DNA of 50,694 bases. Source: Planctomycetaceae bacterium. Its GTDB lineage: Bacteria > Planctomycetota > Planctomycetia > Pirellulales > UBA1268. Below the pieces are notes generated by a model. The model was not told where the DNA came from and ran no database searches. It saw only the letters and a program-made list of their open reading frames with translations. Location of the stretch: NCBI GenBank assembly GCA_005789975.1, contig SXWC01000017.1:1-50694 (forward strand). The letters run 5' to 3'. Positions within the stretch are counted from its first letter, which is position 1; each line of letters opens with the position of its first letter. Both the position numbers and the translations under genes were made by a program. Positions 29,530 to 38,552 of this stretch are shown here, piece by piece.

Positions 29530-30278
29530 ACCTCGCCATCCACGGACTCGTGCAACAGTTCGCCGATCCGGACGCGAGGCGGCCGCCGGCCACCGTCCTC
29601 GACGGGCTGAGCCTCGCGACCGGCGACATCCAGGCCCTCGTGCTGGTGGGCCCGTCAGGCGGCGGCAAATCGACGCTGCTGCGGATCCTCGCGGGGCTCG
29701 ATGTGCCGACGGCGGGCACGGTGTCGTTCGATGGTGTTCCGCTGCCCCGCGACGAACGCGGCCTGCGGGCGTACCGGAGGACGGTCGGCACCGTCTTCCA
29801 GGCCTACAACCTCTTCCCCCACCTGACGGCGATGCAAAATCTGCTGCTGCCGCTGGTGCAGGTCAAGGGGCTCACCGAGCAACTGGCCCGGGAGCGGGTC
29901 CGCGAGCCGCTCGAGCGATTCGGCCTCACCGACCACGCCCACAAGCGGCCGGCCGAACTCTCCGGTGGTCAGAAGCAGCGGATCGCGATCCTGCGGGCCC
30001 TCGTCGTGCAGCCGCGCCGCCTGTTTCTCGACGAACCGACGTCGGCTCTCGATCCGGAAATGGCCGGCGAGGTGCTGGAGATGATCGGGGAACTGAAGTC
30101 GCTGGGCACGCAGTTCGTGCTCGTGACGCACGAGATGGGCTTCGCGAGAAAGGTCGCCGACGAGATCGCCTTCATCGCCGACGGCAGGGTCGGCGGCCAC
30201 GCCCCGGCCGCCGGCTTCTTCGACCGCTGCACCGATCCGCGGATTCGCCTGTTTCTCCAGAGGACGCTCCACGCATGA
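29526..30278 (+). CDS. Amino-acid ABC transporter ATP-binding protein (GlnQ/HisP family)
   Basis: A 250-aa ATPase with GTG start 29526 overlapping the permease stop. Walker A is GPSGGGKSTLL, the Q-loop is in VFQAYNLFPHLTAM, the signature is ELSGGQKQRIA, Walker B is RRLFLDEPTSAL and the switch His is in VTHEMGFARKVAD. It energises import of the amino acid. It is followed with ATGA overlap by an ADP-ribosylglycohydrolase, so that enzyme is translationally coupled to the importer. Confidence 0.94.
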   Translation: MNLAIHGLVQQFADPDARRPPATVLDGLSLATGDIQALVLVGPSGGGKSTLLRILAGLDVPTAGTVSFDGVPLPRDERGLRAYRRTVGTVFQAYNLFPHLTAMQNLLLPLVQVKGLTEQLARERVREPLERFGLTDHAHKRPAELSGGQKQRIAILRALVVQPRRLFLDEPTSALDPEMAGEVLEMIGELKSLGTQFVLVTHEMGFARKVADEIAFIADGRVGGHAPAAGFFDRCTDPRIRLFLQRTLHA

Positions 30279-31306
30279 CATCCATTGCCGACCCGGCCCC
30301 CGACGCAGCCCGCTCGGCCTTTCTCGGTGCGCTGATCGCCGATGCGGTGGCGATGCCCGTCCACTGGTATTACGACCAGCGGGCGCTCGACCGTGACTAC
30401 GGCACGATCGAGGGCTACCTCGCCCCACGAAATCCGCATCCCGACAGCATTCTCTGGCGGTCGAGCTGGACGCCCCCCTCGGCGAAGTTCGATATCCTCC
30501 GCGAGCAGGCGGCATTCTGGGGCAAACGCGGCGTCCACTACCACCAGTTCCTCGCCGCCGGCGAGAACACGCTCAACTCCCAACTGGCCGTCGAGCTCTA
30601 CGATCTCGTCCGCCGCGATCGCGGCTACGACCCTGAGCGATGGCTGGATCGGTACGTGGCATTCATGCTCGAGCCGGGCCGCCACCGGGACACCTATCTC
30701 GAGGAGTATCACCGCCACTTCTTCACCAACCTCGCGGCGGGCCGCAAGCCGATCAACTGCGGCGTCCGCGACGTGCACATCGGCGGCCTCGTGCCCGTGC
30801 CCGCGCTGGTGGCGGCGTTGGGGCCAGGGCACCCCGATCTGCGGCGGATCGTCCGCCTGCACGTGAGCCTCACCCACAAGGATGACGACGTCCTCGCGGC
30901 CGCCGATGCCCTCGTGCGAATGCTCGCCGACGTGATCCCCCGGCCGGAGGCGCCGACACCCTCCGGCGACGAGGCGGCCGCGACGCTCAGGGAAGCGATC
31001 CTGCAGCACGGCCGCGACTGGATCTCGGCCGCGAAACTCCGGGATTGGGCGGAACTCTCCGACCGCCAGCTCGTGGGGGGCACGCTCAGCTCGGCCTGCT
31101 ACATCGACGAGGCGTTTCCGGCGGCACTGGCGCTGGCCCATCGCCATGCGGGTGATTTCATGGGCGGCGTGCGTGCCAACGCCACCTGCGGCGGCGACAA
31201 CTGCCATCGCGGCGCGGTGTTGGGATCGCTGCTCGGGGCGACCGCGGCCATCCCGGGCCCGCTGCTGGCCGGCCTCGCCAGCGGTGCTAGAATCACGGGT
31301 TCTTGA
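30275..31306 (+). CDS. ADP-ribosylglycohydrolase family protein
   Basis: A 343-aa all-helical protein of the ARH/DraG family. FLGALIADAVAMPVHWYY is the N-terminal metal-binding region, and VRANATCGGDNCHRGAVLG is the second site with the characteristic G-D-N/C-H-R-G. Members remove ADP-ribose from proteins or small molecules; some planctomycete members have no known substrate. It overlaps the ABC ATPase by ATGA and ends 21 bp before ovoA. Its role beside a transporter is unclear; crystallin-like non-enzymatic homologues exist. Confidence 0.87.
   Translation: MTSIADPAPDAARSAFLGALIADAVAMPVHWYYDQRALDRDYGTIEGYLAPRNPHPDSILWRSSWTPPSAKFDILREQAAFWGKRGVHYHQFLAAGENTLNSQLAVELYDLVRRDRGYDPERWLDRYVAFMLEPGRHRDTYLEEYHRHFFTNLAAGRKPINCGVRDVHIGGLVPVPALVAALGPGHPDLRRIVRLHVSLTHKDDDVLAAADALVRMLADVIPRPEAPTPSGDEAAATLREAILQHGRDWISAAKLRDWAELSDRQLVGGTLSSACYIDEAFPAALALAHRHAGDFMGGVRANATCGGDNCHRGAVLGSLLGATAAIPGPLLAGLASGARITGS
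31288..31293 (+). promoter_or_regulatory. Candidate -10 box (TAGAAT) for ovoA
   Basis: TGCTAGAATC lies inside the last codons of the preceding gene, 35 bases before the ovoA ATG. The extended TGC before TAGAAT matches boxes seen at 33574 and 38547. No clear -35 hexamer is present. Confidence 0.4.
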
Positions 31307-31327
31307 GATCATGCCCCGAGGCCGTTC

Positions 31328-33583
31328 ATGAAGCCGTCCGCCGGTCCGTCCCGCGATCCGTCCGCCCCTGCCGGGGCGTCTGTCGTCCCCGTCGATCCGC
31401 TCGTTCCGACACGCACCGTCCTGCTCGACGCCGATCCGGCCGCCGCCGATCCCGTGGCCGCGAAGCGGGCCGAAATCCGCCGTTACTTTCACCAGACCTG
31501 CGAACTCTACGACCGGCTGTTCGCGCTCGTCCGCGACGACGCCTCCCTCTATGAGCGACACGAGCCTCTCCGGCACCCGCTGATCTTCTACTTCGCCCAT
31601 CCGGCCGTCTTCTACCTCAACAAGCTGACCGCCGGCCGCCACGTGCCCGAGCGGCTCGATCCCGGGCTCGAGGCGATGATGGCCGTGGGCGTCGATGAGA
31701 TGTCCTGGGACGATCTCAACACGGCCCACTACGAGTGGCCCTCGGTCACCGCCGTCCGCCGGTACCGAGCCGAGATGCGGAGCCTGGTGGACGGTTTCAT
31801 CCAGGAGATGCCGCTGGAACTGCCGATCCATTGGAACTCACCGGCCTGGCTGGTCCTGATGGGCATCGAGCACGAGCGGATTCATCTCGAGACGTCGAGC
31901 GTGATCATGCGGCAGATGCCGCTCGATGAGTTGCGGCACGGCGATGAACTCTCGGCGGACGAGCGTGAGCTCTGGAAGACGTGCCCGACCGTCGGTCGTG
32001 CAGGCCCCAATGAATGGCTGCCGGTTGCCGCGACCCATGTCCGGCTCGGCAAGCGGGCCGACGACCGCACCTACGGCTGGGACAACGAATACGGCGGCGA
32101 CGACATCGACCTGCCGGCGTTCCGTGCCGGGAAGCGACTGGTGTCGAACGCCGAGTTCCTGGAGTTCGTGGCCGACGGCGGTTATCGCGACCCGGCCTGG
32201 TGGACGGAGGAGGGCCGCGGCTGGCTCCATTACACCCGCGCCGAGCATCCGAAGTTCTGGAGCAAGCAGGGCGACTCCTACCTGCAGCGAAATCTGCTCG
32301 ACGAGATTCCGCTCCCGATGAACTGGCCCGTCGAGGTGAACTGCCTCGAAGCCCAGGCCTATTGCTCATGGCTCGCCGCACGGACGGGCGAGAACGTTCT
32401 CCTGCCCACGGAGGCCCACTGGCAGGCGCTCCGCGAGACGGTGGCGGGCGATCAGCCGACGTGGACGACCGCGCCGGGCAACATCAATCTCGAGCACTTC
32501 GCCTCCAGCTGTCCGGTTGACGCCTTTCCGCAGGGCGATTTCACCGACATCGTCGGCAACGTCTGGCAGTGGACCCGCTCACCCATCATGCCGCTCAAGG
32601 GTTTCGAGGTCCATCCGCTCTACGATGACTTTTCGGTGCCGACCTTCGACGGCCGACACAACCTCATCAAGGGCGGTTCGTGGATTTCGACGGGCAACGA
32701 GGCGCTGGCGAGCGCCCGCTACGCCTTCCGACGGCACTTCTTCCAGCACGCCGGCTTTCGCACGGTCATCGAGGAGCGGGGCAACGAGGCCGTGACGGCC
32801 GGCTCGCGGCTCTATGAGACCGACCAGCTCGTCGCGCAATACCTTGACTTCCACTATTCAGACGCCGCGTCGGGCAGGCCCGCCACGGTCCTCGGCGTGC
32901 CGAATTTTCCCCAGGCCTGCGTCGAGGCGGCGATGCCGCACGTGCCTGTCGCCCGCCGGGAACGCTGCCTTGACATCGGCTGCTCCGTGGGCCGGTCGGC
33001 GTTCGAGTTTGCACGCTTCTTCCGGCACGTGGACGCCGTCGATTTCTCGACGCGTTTCATCCAGGCGGGCGTGCGGCTGCAACAGGGGAGCGAGGTGCAC
33101 TACGAGGTGCCGACGGAAGGCGAGCTCACCGCCCGCCGGGTCGTCTCGCTCGCCACGCTCGGCCTCACCGATGCGGGGAAGCGGGTGCTGTTCATGCAGG
33201 GCGACGCCTGCAATCTGAAGCCGCTCTATTGCGACTACGATCTCGTCTTCGCCGGCAACCTGATCGACCGGCTCTACAATCCCTCGCTCTTTCTCGACGA
33301 GATCGGGTCACGGGTGAAACCGGGCGGGTTCCTCGTGATCACGTCGCCCTACACCTGGCTGGAGGAATACACCGAGAAGCCGAAGTGGCTGGGCGGCCGC
33401 CGGGAGCATGGCGAACCGCTTTCGACCTTCGAGGGCCTGTCGCGTCGCCTCGACCCGGGGTTCTCGCTCGTGCACCGGCAGGACATACCGTTCGTGATCC
33501 GCGAAACGGCCCGGAAGCACCAGCATACGATCGCCGAGATGTCCGTCTGGAGGCGTGCCGACGTGCCGTCTGCTACCATCTGA
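31328..33583 (+). CDS. ovoA: Ovothiol synthase OvoA (5-histidylcysteine sulfoxide synthase with methyltransferase domain)
   Basis: A 751-aa protein with the full three-domain layout. A DinB-like domain (about 50-190) has the iron-binding GIEHERIHLE (His182, His186, Glu188). A formylglycine-enzyme-type sulfatase-modifying domain (about 215-490) has NVWQWTRSPIMPLKG and GGSWISTGNEALASARYAFR. A C-terminal SAM methyltransferase domain begins near CLDIGCSVGRSAFEF. OvoA joins cysteine to histidine C5 with O2 and N-methylates the later thiol to give ovothiol A, an antioxidant. OvoB (PLP sulfoxide lyase) is not in the window. The start at 31328 is the only nearby ATG. Confidence 0.94.
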   Translation: MKPSAGPSRDPSAPAGASVVPVDPLVPTRTVLLDADPAAADPVAAKRAEIRRYFHQTCELYDRLFALVRDDASLYERHEPLRHPLIFYFAHPAVFYLNKLTAGRHVPERLDPGLEAMMAVGVDEMSWDDLNTAHYEWPSVTAVRRYRAEMRSLVDGFIQEMPLELPIHWNSPAWLVLMGIEHERIHLETSSVIMRQMPLDELRHGDELSADERELWKTCPTVGRAGPNEWLPVAATHVRLGKRADDRTYGWDNEYGGDDIDLPAFRAGKRLVSNAEFLEFVADGGYRDPAWWTEEGRGWLHYTRAEHPKFWSKQGDSYLQRNLLDEIPLPMNWPVEVNCLEAQAYCSWLAARTGENVLLPTEAHWQALRETVAGDQPTWTTAPGNINLEHFASSCPVDAFPQGDFTDIVGNVWQWTRSPIMPLKGFEVHPLYDDFSVPTFDGRHNLIKGGSWISTGNEALASARYAFRRHFFQHAGFRTVIEERGNEAVTAGSRLYETDQLVAQYLDFHYSDAASGRPATVLGVPNFPQACVEAAMPHVPVARRERCLDIGCSVGRSAFEFARFFRHVDAVDFSTRFIQAGVRLQQGSEVHYEVPTEGELTARRVVSLATLGLTDAGKRVLFMQGDACNLKPLYCDYDLVFAGNLIDRLYNPSLFLDEIGSRVKPGGFLVITSPYTWLEEYTEKPKWLGGRREHGEPLSTFEGLSRRLDPGFSLVHRQDIPFVIRETARKHQHTIAEMSVWRRADVPSATI
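33574..33579 (+). promoter_or_regulatory. Candidate -10 box (TACCAT) overlapping the ovoA stop
   Basis: TCTGCTACCATCTGA includes the ovoA stop codon and matches the recurring TGCTANNAT pattern. It lies 58 bases before the next ATG. No clear -35 box is visible. Confidence 0.35.
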
Positions 33584-33636
33584 GGCTCTCCGGGCGTCGC
33601 CCGCGACGAGTGAGTCCTCCCGTTTTTTTACACGCC

Positions 33637-35010
33637 ATGCCCTTCGACCCTTGCCGCGAGTGGCTCGGCATCGACAGTGTCGACCTGGCCTCGCCCCGTA
33701 AGGCCCTCGGCCTCGGGGTTGACGAGGCGGGAGAGATCGCCATCACGCGGGCGGCCGAGGCTCGCCTCGCGGCACTGCGGGCCATCGACCCCGGCCCGTT
33801 TCGCAAGGCTCACGCGGCCATCATGGCCCGCGTGATGGAGGCGAGGGACGCCCTTCTGAACGACTCGCGGGGACCCGCGGACAGCGGCGTCGGGAGGCCG
33901 ACGGCGGGGTTCTCCTCGCCCCCACCTCCCCGATCCCATGCCCATCGATCGACGCCCTTCGTTCCGGAGCCGCCGCCCGAGGGACCGCCGGCGGCGGTCA
34001 GCTTTGTCGCTGAGCCTGATCCTGCGCCGTTGATCCATGAACCGGTCGTGCTCAAGCCCGCTGCGCGGAAGCGACCTTCGATCGCCGGCACCGTGTTCTC
34101 GGCGTTGCTGCTGTTGCTAGCGGTGTCTGCCGCGGTCGGCGCCTACGCGTGGATCAACTGGTTTCCGGAACTGGCCCATAGGTTTTCCCGCCGTTTGAGC
34201 TCATCTCATGCGGTGCCACACCCCCACGACACTCATGGCGAACACGAGAGCAAGCCGCCCGAGCAGAAGCCCGTCCCGGCCCCGTCGCCAGACGCCGAGT
34301 CGACCGCGGAAATGCGGGCGAGCCGTCGGCGGCAGCAGGCCGCCGAGCGGGAGGCCAGGGAACGCGAACGCCTCGTGGCCTCACAGCAACAGCAACAGCA
34401 ACGCAACGACGAGGCTGAGGCTGAGGCAAGTGCAGCCGAGATGCGGCGGCTCGAGGTGGAAAAACTCGCCCAGGCCCGGTCCGCGGTCGATCGTTCCCTC
34501 GGCGAAGCCCACGGGGCGTTCCGGCAGCGCGACTTCAGGGCCGCCCGCCAATCTCTGGAGGTGGCCAGCCGGGAGGCCGGCGACGACGGTGCCCTGGCGA
34601 CCCGCGTCGATCGCTGGGCGTTGCTCGTGGACTACGCCTCGCAACTCGAAGAAATGCAGCAGCGGGCGATCGGTTCTGCAAACGAGGGCCGCGAGTACAC
34701 GATCGGCAAACGGACGATCGCGATCATCGAGATCAACGCCACGACGTTCTCCTACAAGGAGGCCGGCCAGATCAAACGCGGACCGAGGGCGAAAATGCCG
34801 CGGCCCATCGAGCGGGCGATCCTCGCGCAGTGGTTCGAGGGCGACAAGCGTGCGGCGAACCACATCTTCCTCGGTGTGTATGACCTCCTGGAAGACACGC
34901 CGAATCTGGATCGGGTCCGAGCGGAGTGGCTCATCGCCCTGGCCGGCGAGCCGGCGACAAAGTCGATCATGCCCCTGCTCGACGATCCGATCCTGAACGG
35001 GAACCGGTGA
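33637..35010 (+). CDS. Membrane-anchored coiled-coil protein, unknown function
   Basis: A 457-aa protein. Residues 1-75 are a helical cytoplasmic domain (PFDPCREWLGIDS, RPRKALGLGV-like). Residues 75-145 are Pro-rich; residues 150-172 are one membrane helix (TVFSALLLLLAVSAAVGAYA). Residues 215-300 are a strongly charged coiled coil with a run of seven glutamines. Residues 300-457 are a C-terminal domain with IGKRTIAIIEINATTFSYKEAGQ. The N-terminal PFDPYREWLGI-type segment recurs in planctomycete proteins. I do not recognise a catalytic motif. ATG 33637 follows a T-rich stretch. Confidence 0.8.
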   Translation: MPFDPCREWLGIDSVDLASPRKALGLGVDEAGEIAITRAAEARLAALRAIDPGPFRKAHAAIMARVMEARDALLNDSRGPADSGVGRPTAGFSSPPPPRSHAHRSTPFVPEPPPEGPPAAVSFVAEPDPAPLIHEPVVLKPAARKRPSIAGTVFSALLLLLAVSAAVGAYAWINWFPELAHRFSRRLSSSHAVPHPHDTHGEHESKPPEQKPVPAPSPDAESTAEMRASRRRQQAAEREARERERLVASQQQQQQRNDEAEAEASAAEMRRLEVEKLAQARSAVDRSLGEAHGAFRQRDFRAARQSLEVASREAGDDGALATRVDRWALLVDYASQLEEMQQRAIGSANEGREYTIGKRTIAIIEINATTFSYKEAGQIKRGPRAKMPRPIERAILAQWFEGDKRAANHIFLGVYDLLEDTPNLDRVRAEWLIALAGEPATKSIMPLLDDPILNGNR

Positions 35011-35013
35011 CGA

Positions 35014-36234
35014 TCACCACGCCGCCGCCAGGATCCCGCGGAGCGTGCCCGGGGTGAGTTCGACGGGGTTGCCCCGCATGCTCGCTCCGCCGGAGTTTTC
35101 GGCGAGCCAGCCGATCCGCGCTCGATCAAGCCCCAGATCCCTGAGCCGACGCGGCGTGCCCGCGACTTCGCAGAGGGCGTCGATGCGGCCGACGAACGCA
35201 TCGGCCGCCCTCTCCGCATCGGCGGAGGCCCCGGGATCGATGGCACGCTCGAGCATGGCGAAATCGTCCCGGCACGCGGCCTGATTGACCCGCAACGCGA
35301 CGGGCAGCATCAGGGCACAGGCGAGCCCATGCGGGGCGCCGCATTCCACGCCGAGCGCCGCCGCCACGCCGTGCGCCATGCCCAGCCCCGAGTTGGTCAG
35401 CGCGATGCCGGACACGAGGGCGGCGTGGCTCATCGCCCCGCGGGCGTCGAGATCGGCCGGGGATGCGAGCGCCCGTGGCAGGGCGGCGACCGCCCGCGGC
35501 AACGCGTCGATCACCAGCGCCCGCGGCAGCGGCGCGCGAAAGCGGCAGACGAAAGACTCGATCAACTGTGTCACGCAGTCGAGCCCCGAGGCCGCCGTGA
35601 CGCCGCGCTCACACGAGACGGTGACCGCGGGATCGACGATGGCGGCCCGCGGCACCATGAACGGGCTCCGCATGCTTTTCTTGAAGCGGCGACGGGGGCA
35701 CGAGATGACGGCGTTGCGGGTCGCCTCGGCACCCGTTCCGGCCGTCGTCGGCACGGCGATCACCGGCAGGGGGGCGACTCGGATCTGCAGCCCGCGGCCC
35801 AGCCCCTCGAGATGATCGATCACCTGCTGCTCGATGTCGGCCTCCCTGGAATCGGCGTTGGTCGCCAGGGCGGCGACGGCCTTGGCGAGGTCGATCGTGG
35901 AACCGCCGCCGATCGCGATCACCACCGGCAAGACACCATCCCGCGCAGGCAGCCCACGGACGGCGTCTGCCACTTCGGCCACCGTCGGCTCACCGCCGGT
36001 GGCTGCGATCCACGTCGTCTCGAGCCCCGCGTCGTGGAGGATTCCCTCCACGACGCCCCGCCCACCACATCCGGCGAGGCTGCGCCGGCCGGCCACGATC
36101 CAGGCGACCCCGCCGAGTCGTGCGGCCAAGAGCCCCAACTCCGACAGCCGGCCCGGGCCGAACAGGATCGTTGCCGGCGCCACGAAATCATACGCGGCGA
36201 TGGCGGGCGGGCCTGGCGGTGGCGGAAGGGGCAT
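35014..36234 (-). CDS. Iron-containing alcohol dehydrogenase
   Basis: A 406-aa group III alcohol dehydrogenase. GGGSTIDLAKAVA is the NAD(P)-binding loop, AVPTTAGTGAEATRNAVI follows as usual, and the metal site is built from GMAHGVAAALG and CGAPHGLACALMLP with an earlier Asp/His. The substrate is not evident; phosphonoacetaldehyde, hydroxy-acid and diol dehydrogenases are close relatives. The chosen start MPLPPPPGPPA leaves a short Pro-rich leader. It is convergent with the coiled-coil gene (3-bp gap) and divergent from aroA. Confidence 0.88.
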   Translation of the reverse strand: MPLPPPPGPPAIAAYDFVAPATILFGPGRLSELGLLAARLGGVAWIVAGRRSLAGCGGRGVVEGILHDAGLETTWIAATGGEPTVAEVADAVRGLPARDGVLPVVIAIGGGSTIDLAKAVAALATNADSREADIEQQVIDHLEGLGRGLQIRVAPLPVIAVPTTAGTGAEATRNAVISCPRRRFKKSMRSPFMVPRAAIVDPAVTVSCERGVTAASGLDCVTQLIESFVCRFRAPLPRALVIDALPRAVAALPRALASPADLDARGAMSHAALVSGIALTNSGLGMAHGVAAALGVECGAPHGLACALMLPVALRVNQAACRDDFAMLERAIDPGASADAERAADAFVGRIDALCEVAGTPRRLRDLGLDRARIGWLAENSGGASMRGNPVELTPGTLRGILAAAW

Positions 36235-36351
36235 GACGATGGTGACCGATCTGGGTCGCGAGGCATGGACCGCGGGCGGCCGGTGACCTACCCTTGGGCT
36301 CCCGCTCCTTTTTCCCCGGCCGCATCGCGGCGTGCAACTGCATTTCCATCC

Positions 36352-37674
36352 ATGGACGACTCCCTGACCATCCCCGTCTGCTCCGGGCCGATCGAGGGTC
36401 GCATCCGCCCGCCGGGTTCGAAGAGCATCACCAATCGCGCCCTGGTCTGCGCCGCGCTGGCCCGGGGGACGAGCCGGCTGACCGGCGTGCTCGACAGCCA
36501 GGATACCCGCGTCATGGTGGCGGCGCTGGCCTCTCTGGGCCTGCGACTCCAGGCCGACTGGCCGAGAGGCGAGGTCCTCGTCGAGGGATCGGGGGGCTCG
36601 ATTCCGGCCGCGGAGGCGACGCTCGACTGTGCGGCGAGCGGCACGACGATGCGATTCCTCGCGGCCGTCTGCGCCCTCGGTCACGGGCATTACCAGCTCG
36701 ATGGCACGCCCCGGATGCGGCAGCGGCCCATCGGCGATCTCCTCGCGGCGCTCCGTGAACTCGGCATCGACGCGGCGGCGGGCAGCCCCGGCGAGTGTCC
36801 GCCGGTGACGATCCGTTCCCGCGGCCTGGCCGGGGGCACGGCCGCCGTCCGCGGCACCGCATCGAGCCAGTTCGCCAGCGGACTGGCCCTCGCGGCGCCA
36901 TGCACCGCAGCGGGTGTCCGCATCCGCTTCACCGGCGAGCTCGTCTCGCTTCCCTACCTCGATATGACGCGCCGGGTGATCGCCGATTTCGGTGGCCGCT
37001 GCGAGACCGAGGACGACCGCACGTGGAGCATCCCTCCCGGCGGCTACGTCGGCCGCGACTACGCCATCGAGCCCGACGCCTCGGCGGCGAGTTACTTTTC
37101 TGCGGCCGCCGCCATCACCGGCGGCTCGATGCGGATCGAGGGCCTGTCGAGACGCAGCATGCAGGGTGACGTGGCCTTCTGCGATGCACTCGCCCGGATG
37201 GGATGCGAGGTGGTCTGGCACCAGGGCGCCGCCCCCGGAGTCGACGAGTCGATCACCGTCACGGGACGGGTGGTCCACGGGATCGACATCGACATGAACG
37301 CGATCAGCGACACGGTGCCGACCCTCGCGGTGGTCGCCCTCTTTGCGGAATCACCGACGACGATCCGAAACGTGGCCCACATCCGCGACAAGGAGACCGA
37401 CCGGATCGGCAACCTCGTCCACGAGCTCCGGAGCCTCGGTGCCGACGCCCGCGAGCACGCAGACGGCCTGACGATCGTTCCGGGCCCGCTCCACGGCGCC
37501 AGCATCCGCACCTACGAGGACCATCGCATGGCGATGAGCCTGTCGCTCGCGGGCCTGCGGACACCCGGGGTGCTCATTCAGGATCCCGGCTGCGTCGGCA
37601 AGACGTTCCCGGGATACTGGCGCCGCCTTGGTGAACTGGCCGGCTTCGGTGCCGGCTGGCCGGACGGCCGCTGA
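36352..37674 (+). CDS. aroA: 3-phosphoshikimate 1-carboxyvinyltransferase (EPSP synthase)
   Basis: A 440-aa enzyme of the shikimate pathway, joining shikimate 3-phosphate and PEP. PPGSKSITNRALVCAALA carries the phosphate-binding Lys/Ser/Arg, and LDCAASGTTMRFLAA replaces the more common LGNAGT loop. RHIRDKETDRI-like HIRDKETDRIGNL and YEDHRMAMSLS are the C-terminal signatures. The LDCAASGTTMR version is typical of class II-like enzymes, so the loop matters for inhibitor sensitivity. Its product is the precursor of chorismate, used by the mqn genes 5 kb away. Confidence 0.95.
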   Translation: MDDSLTIPVCSGPIEGRIRPPGSKSITNRALVCAALARGTSRLTGVLDSQDTRVMVAALASLGLRLQADWPRGEVLVEGSGGSIPAAEATLDCAASGTTMRFLAAVCALGHGHYQLDGTPRMRQRPIGDLLAALRELGIDAAAGSPGECPPVTIRSRGLAGGTAAVRGTASSQFASGLALAAPCTAAGVRIRFTGELVSLPYLDMTRRVIADFGGRCETEDDRTWSIPPGGYVGRDYAIEPDASAASYFSAAAAITGGSMRIEGLSRRSMQGDVAFCDALARMGCEVVWHQGAAPGVDESITVTGRVVHGIDIDMNAISDTVPTLAVVALFAESPTTIRNVAHIRDKETDRIGNLVHELRSLGADAREHADGLTIVPGPLHGASIRTYEDHRMAMSLSLAGLRTPGVLIQDPGCVGKTFPGYWRRLGELAGFGAGWPDGR

Positions 37675-37681
37675 CCCGCTC

Positions 37682-37954
37682 TCAACGATCGGAGTCGTCG
37701 GCTTCGATGCCGGCCTGCTCCAGCGCCATGGCAGCGCGGTGCAGGAGGATGTCGGCCCTGCGGGCCGCGTCGATCGGGTTCCGGGAGGCCTGGCCGCCGA
37801 TCATTGCGTCGTCCATGGCGATGAACCCGCCGCCGCAGTGCTGGCAGTAGACCCGGTTGCCCAGCAGACTCACGTCGATCTGGAGCCGACGTCCGCAGAC
37901 GGGGCATCCCTGGTGGTAATAGACGGTCCGCGGCATGTCTTGTTTTTCAGGCAT
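37682..37954 (-). CDS. Small zinc-ribbon protein
   Basis: A 90-aa protein with two CxxC knuckles, GCPVCGRR and YCQHCGGGF, forming one zinc ribbon over residues 15-45, then a helical tail. Start ATG 37954 has GGAGG eight bases upstream, so a longer in-frame start at 37975 is not used. It is convergent with aroA (7-bp gap). Such proteins are common in planctomycetes and of unknown role; nucleic-acid or protein binding is possible. Confidence 0.82.
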   Translation of the reverse strand: MPEKQDMPRTVYYHQGCPVCGRRLQIDVSLLGNRVYCQHCGGGFIAMDDAMIGGQASRNPIDAARRADILLHRAAMALEQAGIEADDSDR

Positions 37955-38238
37955 GACTTTTCCTCCCCGGGGCACGACCGAGAGCGAAGTTTACGCGGGC
38001 CGCCGCAGGACGGCAATCGTTCGGAGCGTGAGATTCGCATGAGCCCCGGCAAACACCGCAACTTGCGGCAGGTTTTCCCGGGCCACCCGGGGCCGCTGGC
38101 TTCGACTTTTGCAGTTTTTCGGAGTGTACGGAGTGGAAGTCACCCGGCTCGCAGCCGCCGACTCACCGCTGGTATCCCAGCAAGGCCGACCCGTCGTTCA
38201 GTGACACGCTTCCTGGCCGAATCAGGGTGGTCTTGGGA

Positions 38239-38370
38239 GGGGGTGCCCATGCCCTGAAAGCCGGCGTTGGCGGCCGGCGAAGGCAGGATGCCGGGAGCGC
38301 AGCCGGCATCGAGTGAGCGGATGCCACGCTGGCATCCGCGAACGTCCGGCGACGGGGCATGGGCACCCCC
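38239..38370. mobile_element. MITE/REP-like cruciform element
   Basis: The outer arms GGGGGTGCCCATGCCC (38239-38254) and GGGGCATGGGCACCCCC (38354-38370) are inverted over 16 bases. Inside are two perfect hairpins: GATGCCGG/CCGGCATC (about 38287-38310) and GCGGATGCCA-CGC-TGGCATCCGC (38317-38339). Folded, this is a closing stem with two inner arms, like a small non-coding mobile element or structured RNA. No transposase is present and no target duplication was identified. Confidence 0.6.
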
Positions 38371-38449
38371 GACCTACGCGACGGGCGACTTCTCATGCCT
38401 CCGAAAACTGGGAAAGCCGAACGAGCAGACTGTGGAAGAAGTCTGCCCG

Positions 38450-38546
38450 AGCAGGGATGCGAGGATCGTCGACCGCGAAAATCCTCGGCGTTTGAGCCGG
38501 TCGATCCACTGGACAAACATCATGGATGACTTTGGCCACGAACAGC
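38450..38546 (+). repeat. Dispersed upstream module, copy 2
   Basis: Collinear with the copy at 47970-48064. GGATGCGA...CGACCGCG...CGGCGTTT...CCGGTCGATC leads into the dyad CTGGACAA (38509-38516), N15, TTGGCCAC (38532-38539). The 15-base core contains TCATGGATGA. It ends at the TAGACT box of the next gene. Confidence 0.65.
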
Positions 38547-38552
38547 TAGACT
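38547..38552 (+). promoter_or_regulatory. Candidate -10 box (TAGACT) next to upstream module copy 2
   Basis: AGCTAGACTC follows the dyad directly. A TSS would fall near 38559, at or just before the GTG start considered for the next gene, and well before the alternative ATG 38637. Confidence 0.4.

Noticed and set aside
29969..31831. A 620-codon minus-strand open frame across the ABC ATPase, ADP-ribosylglycohydrolase and ovoA.
   Set aside because: Antisense to three genes with strong motifs; no domain recognised.
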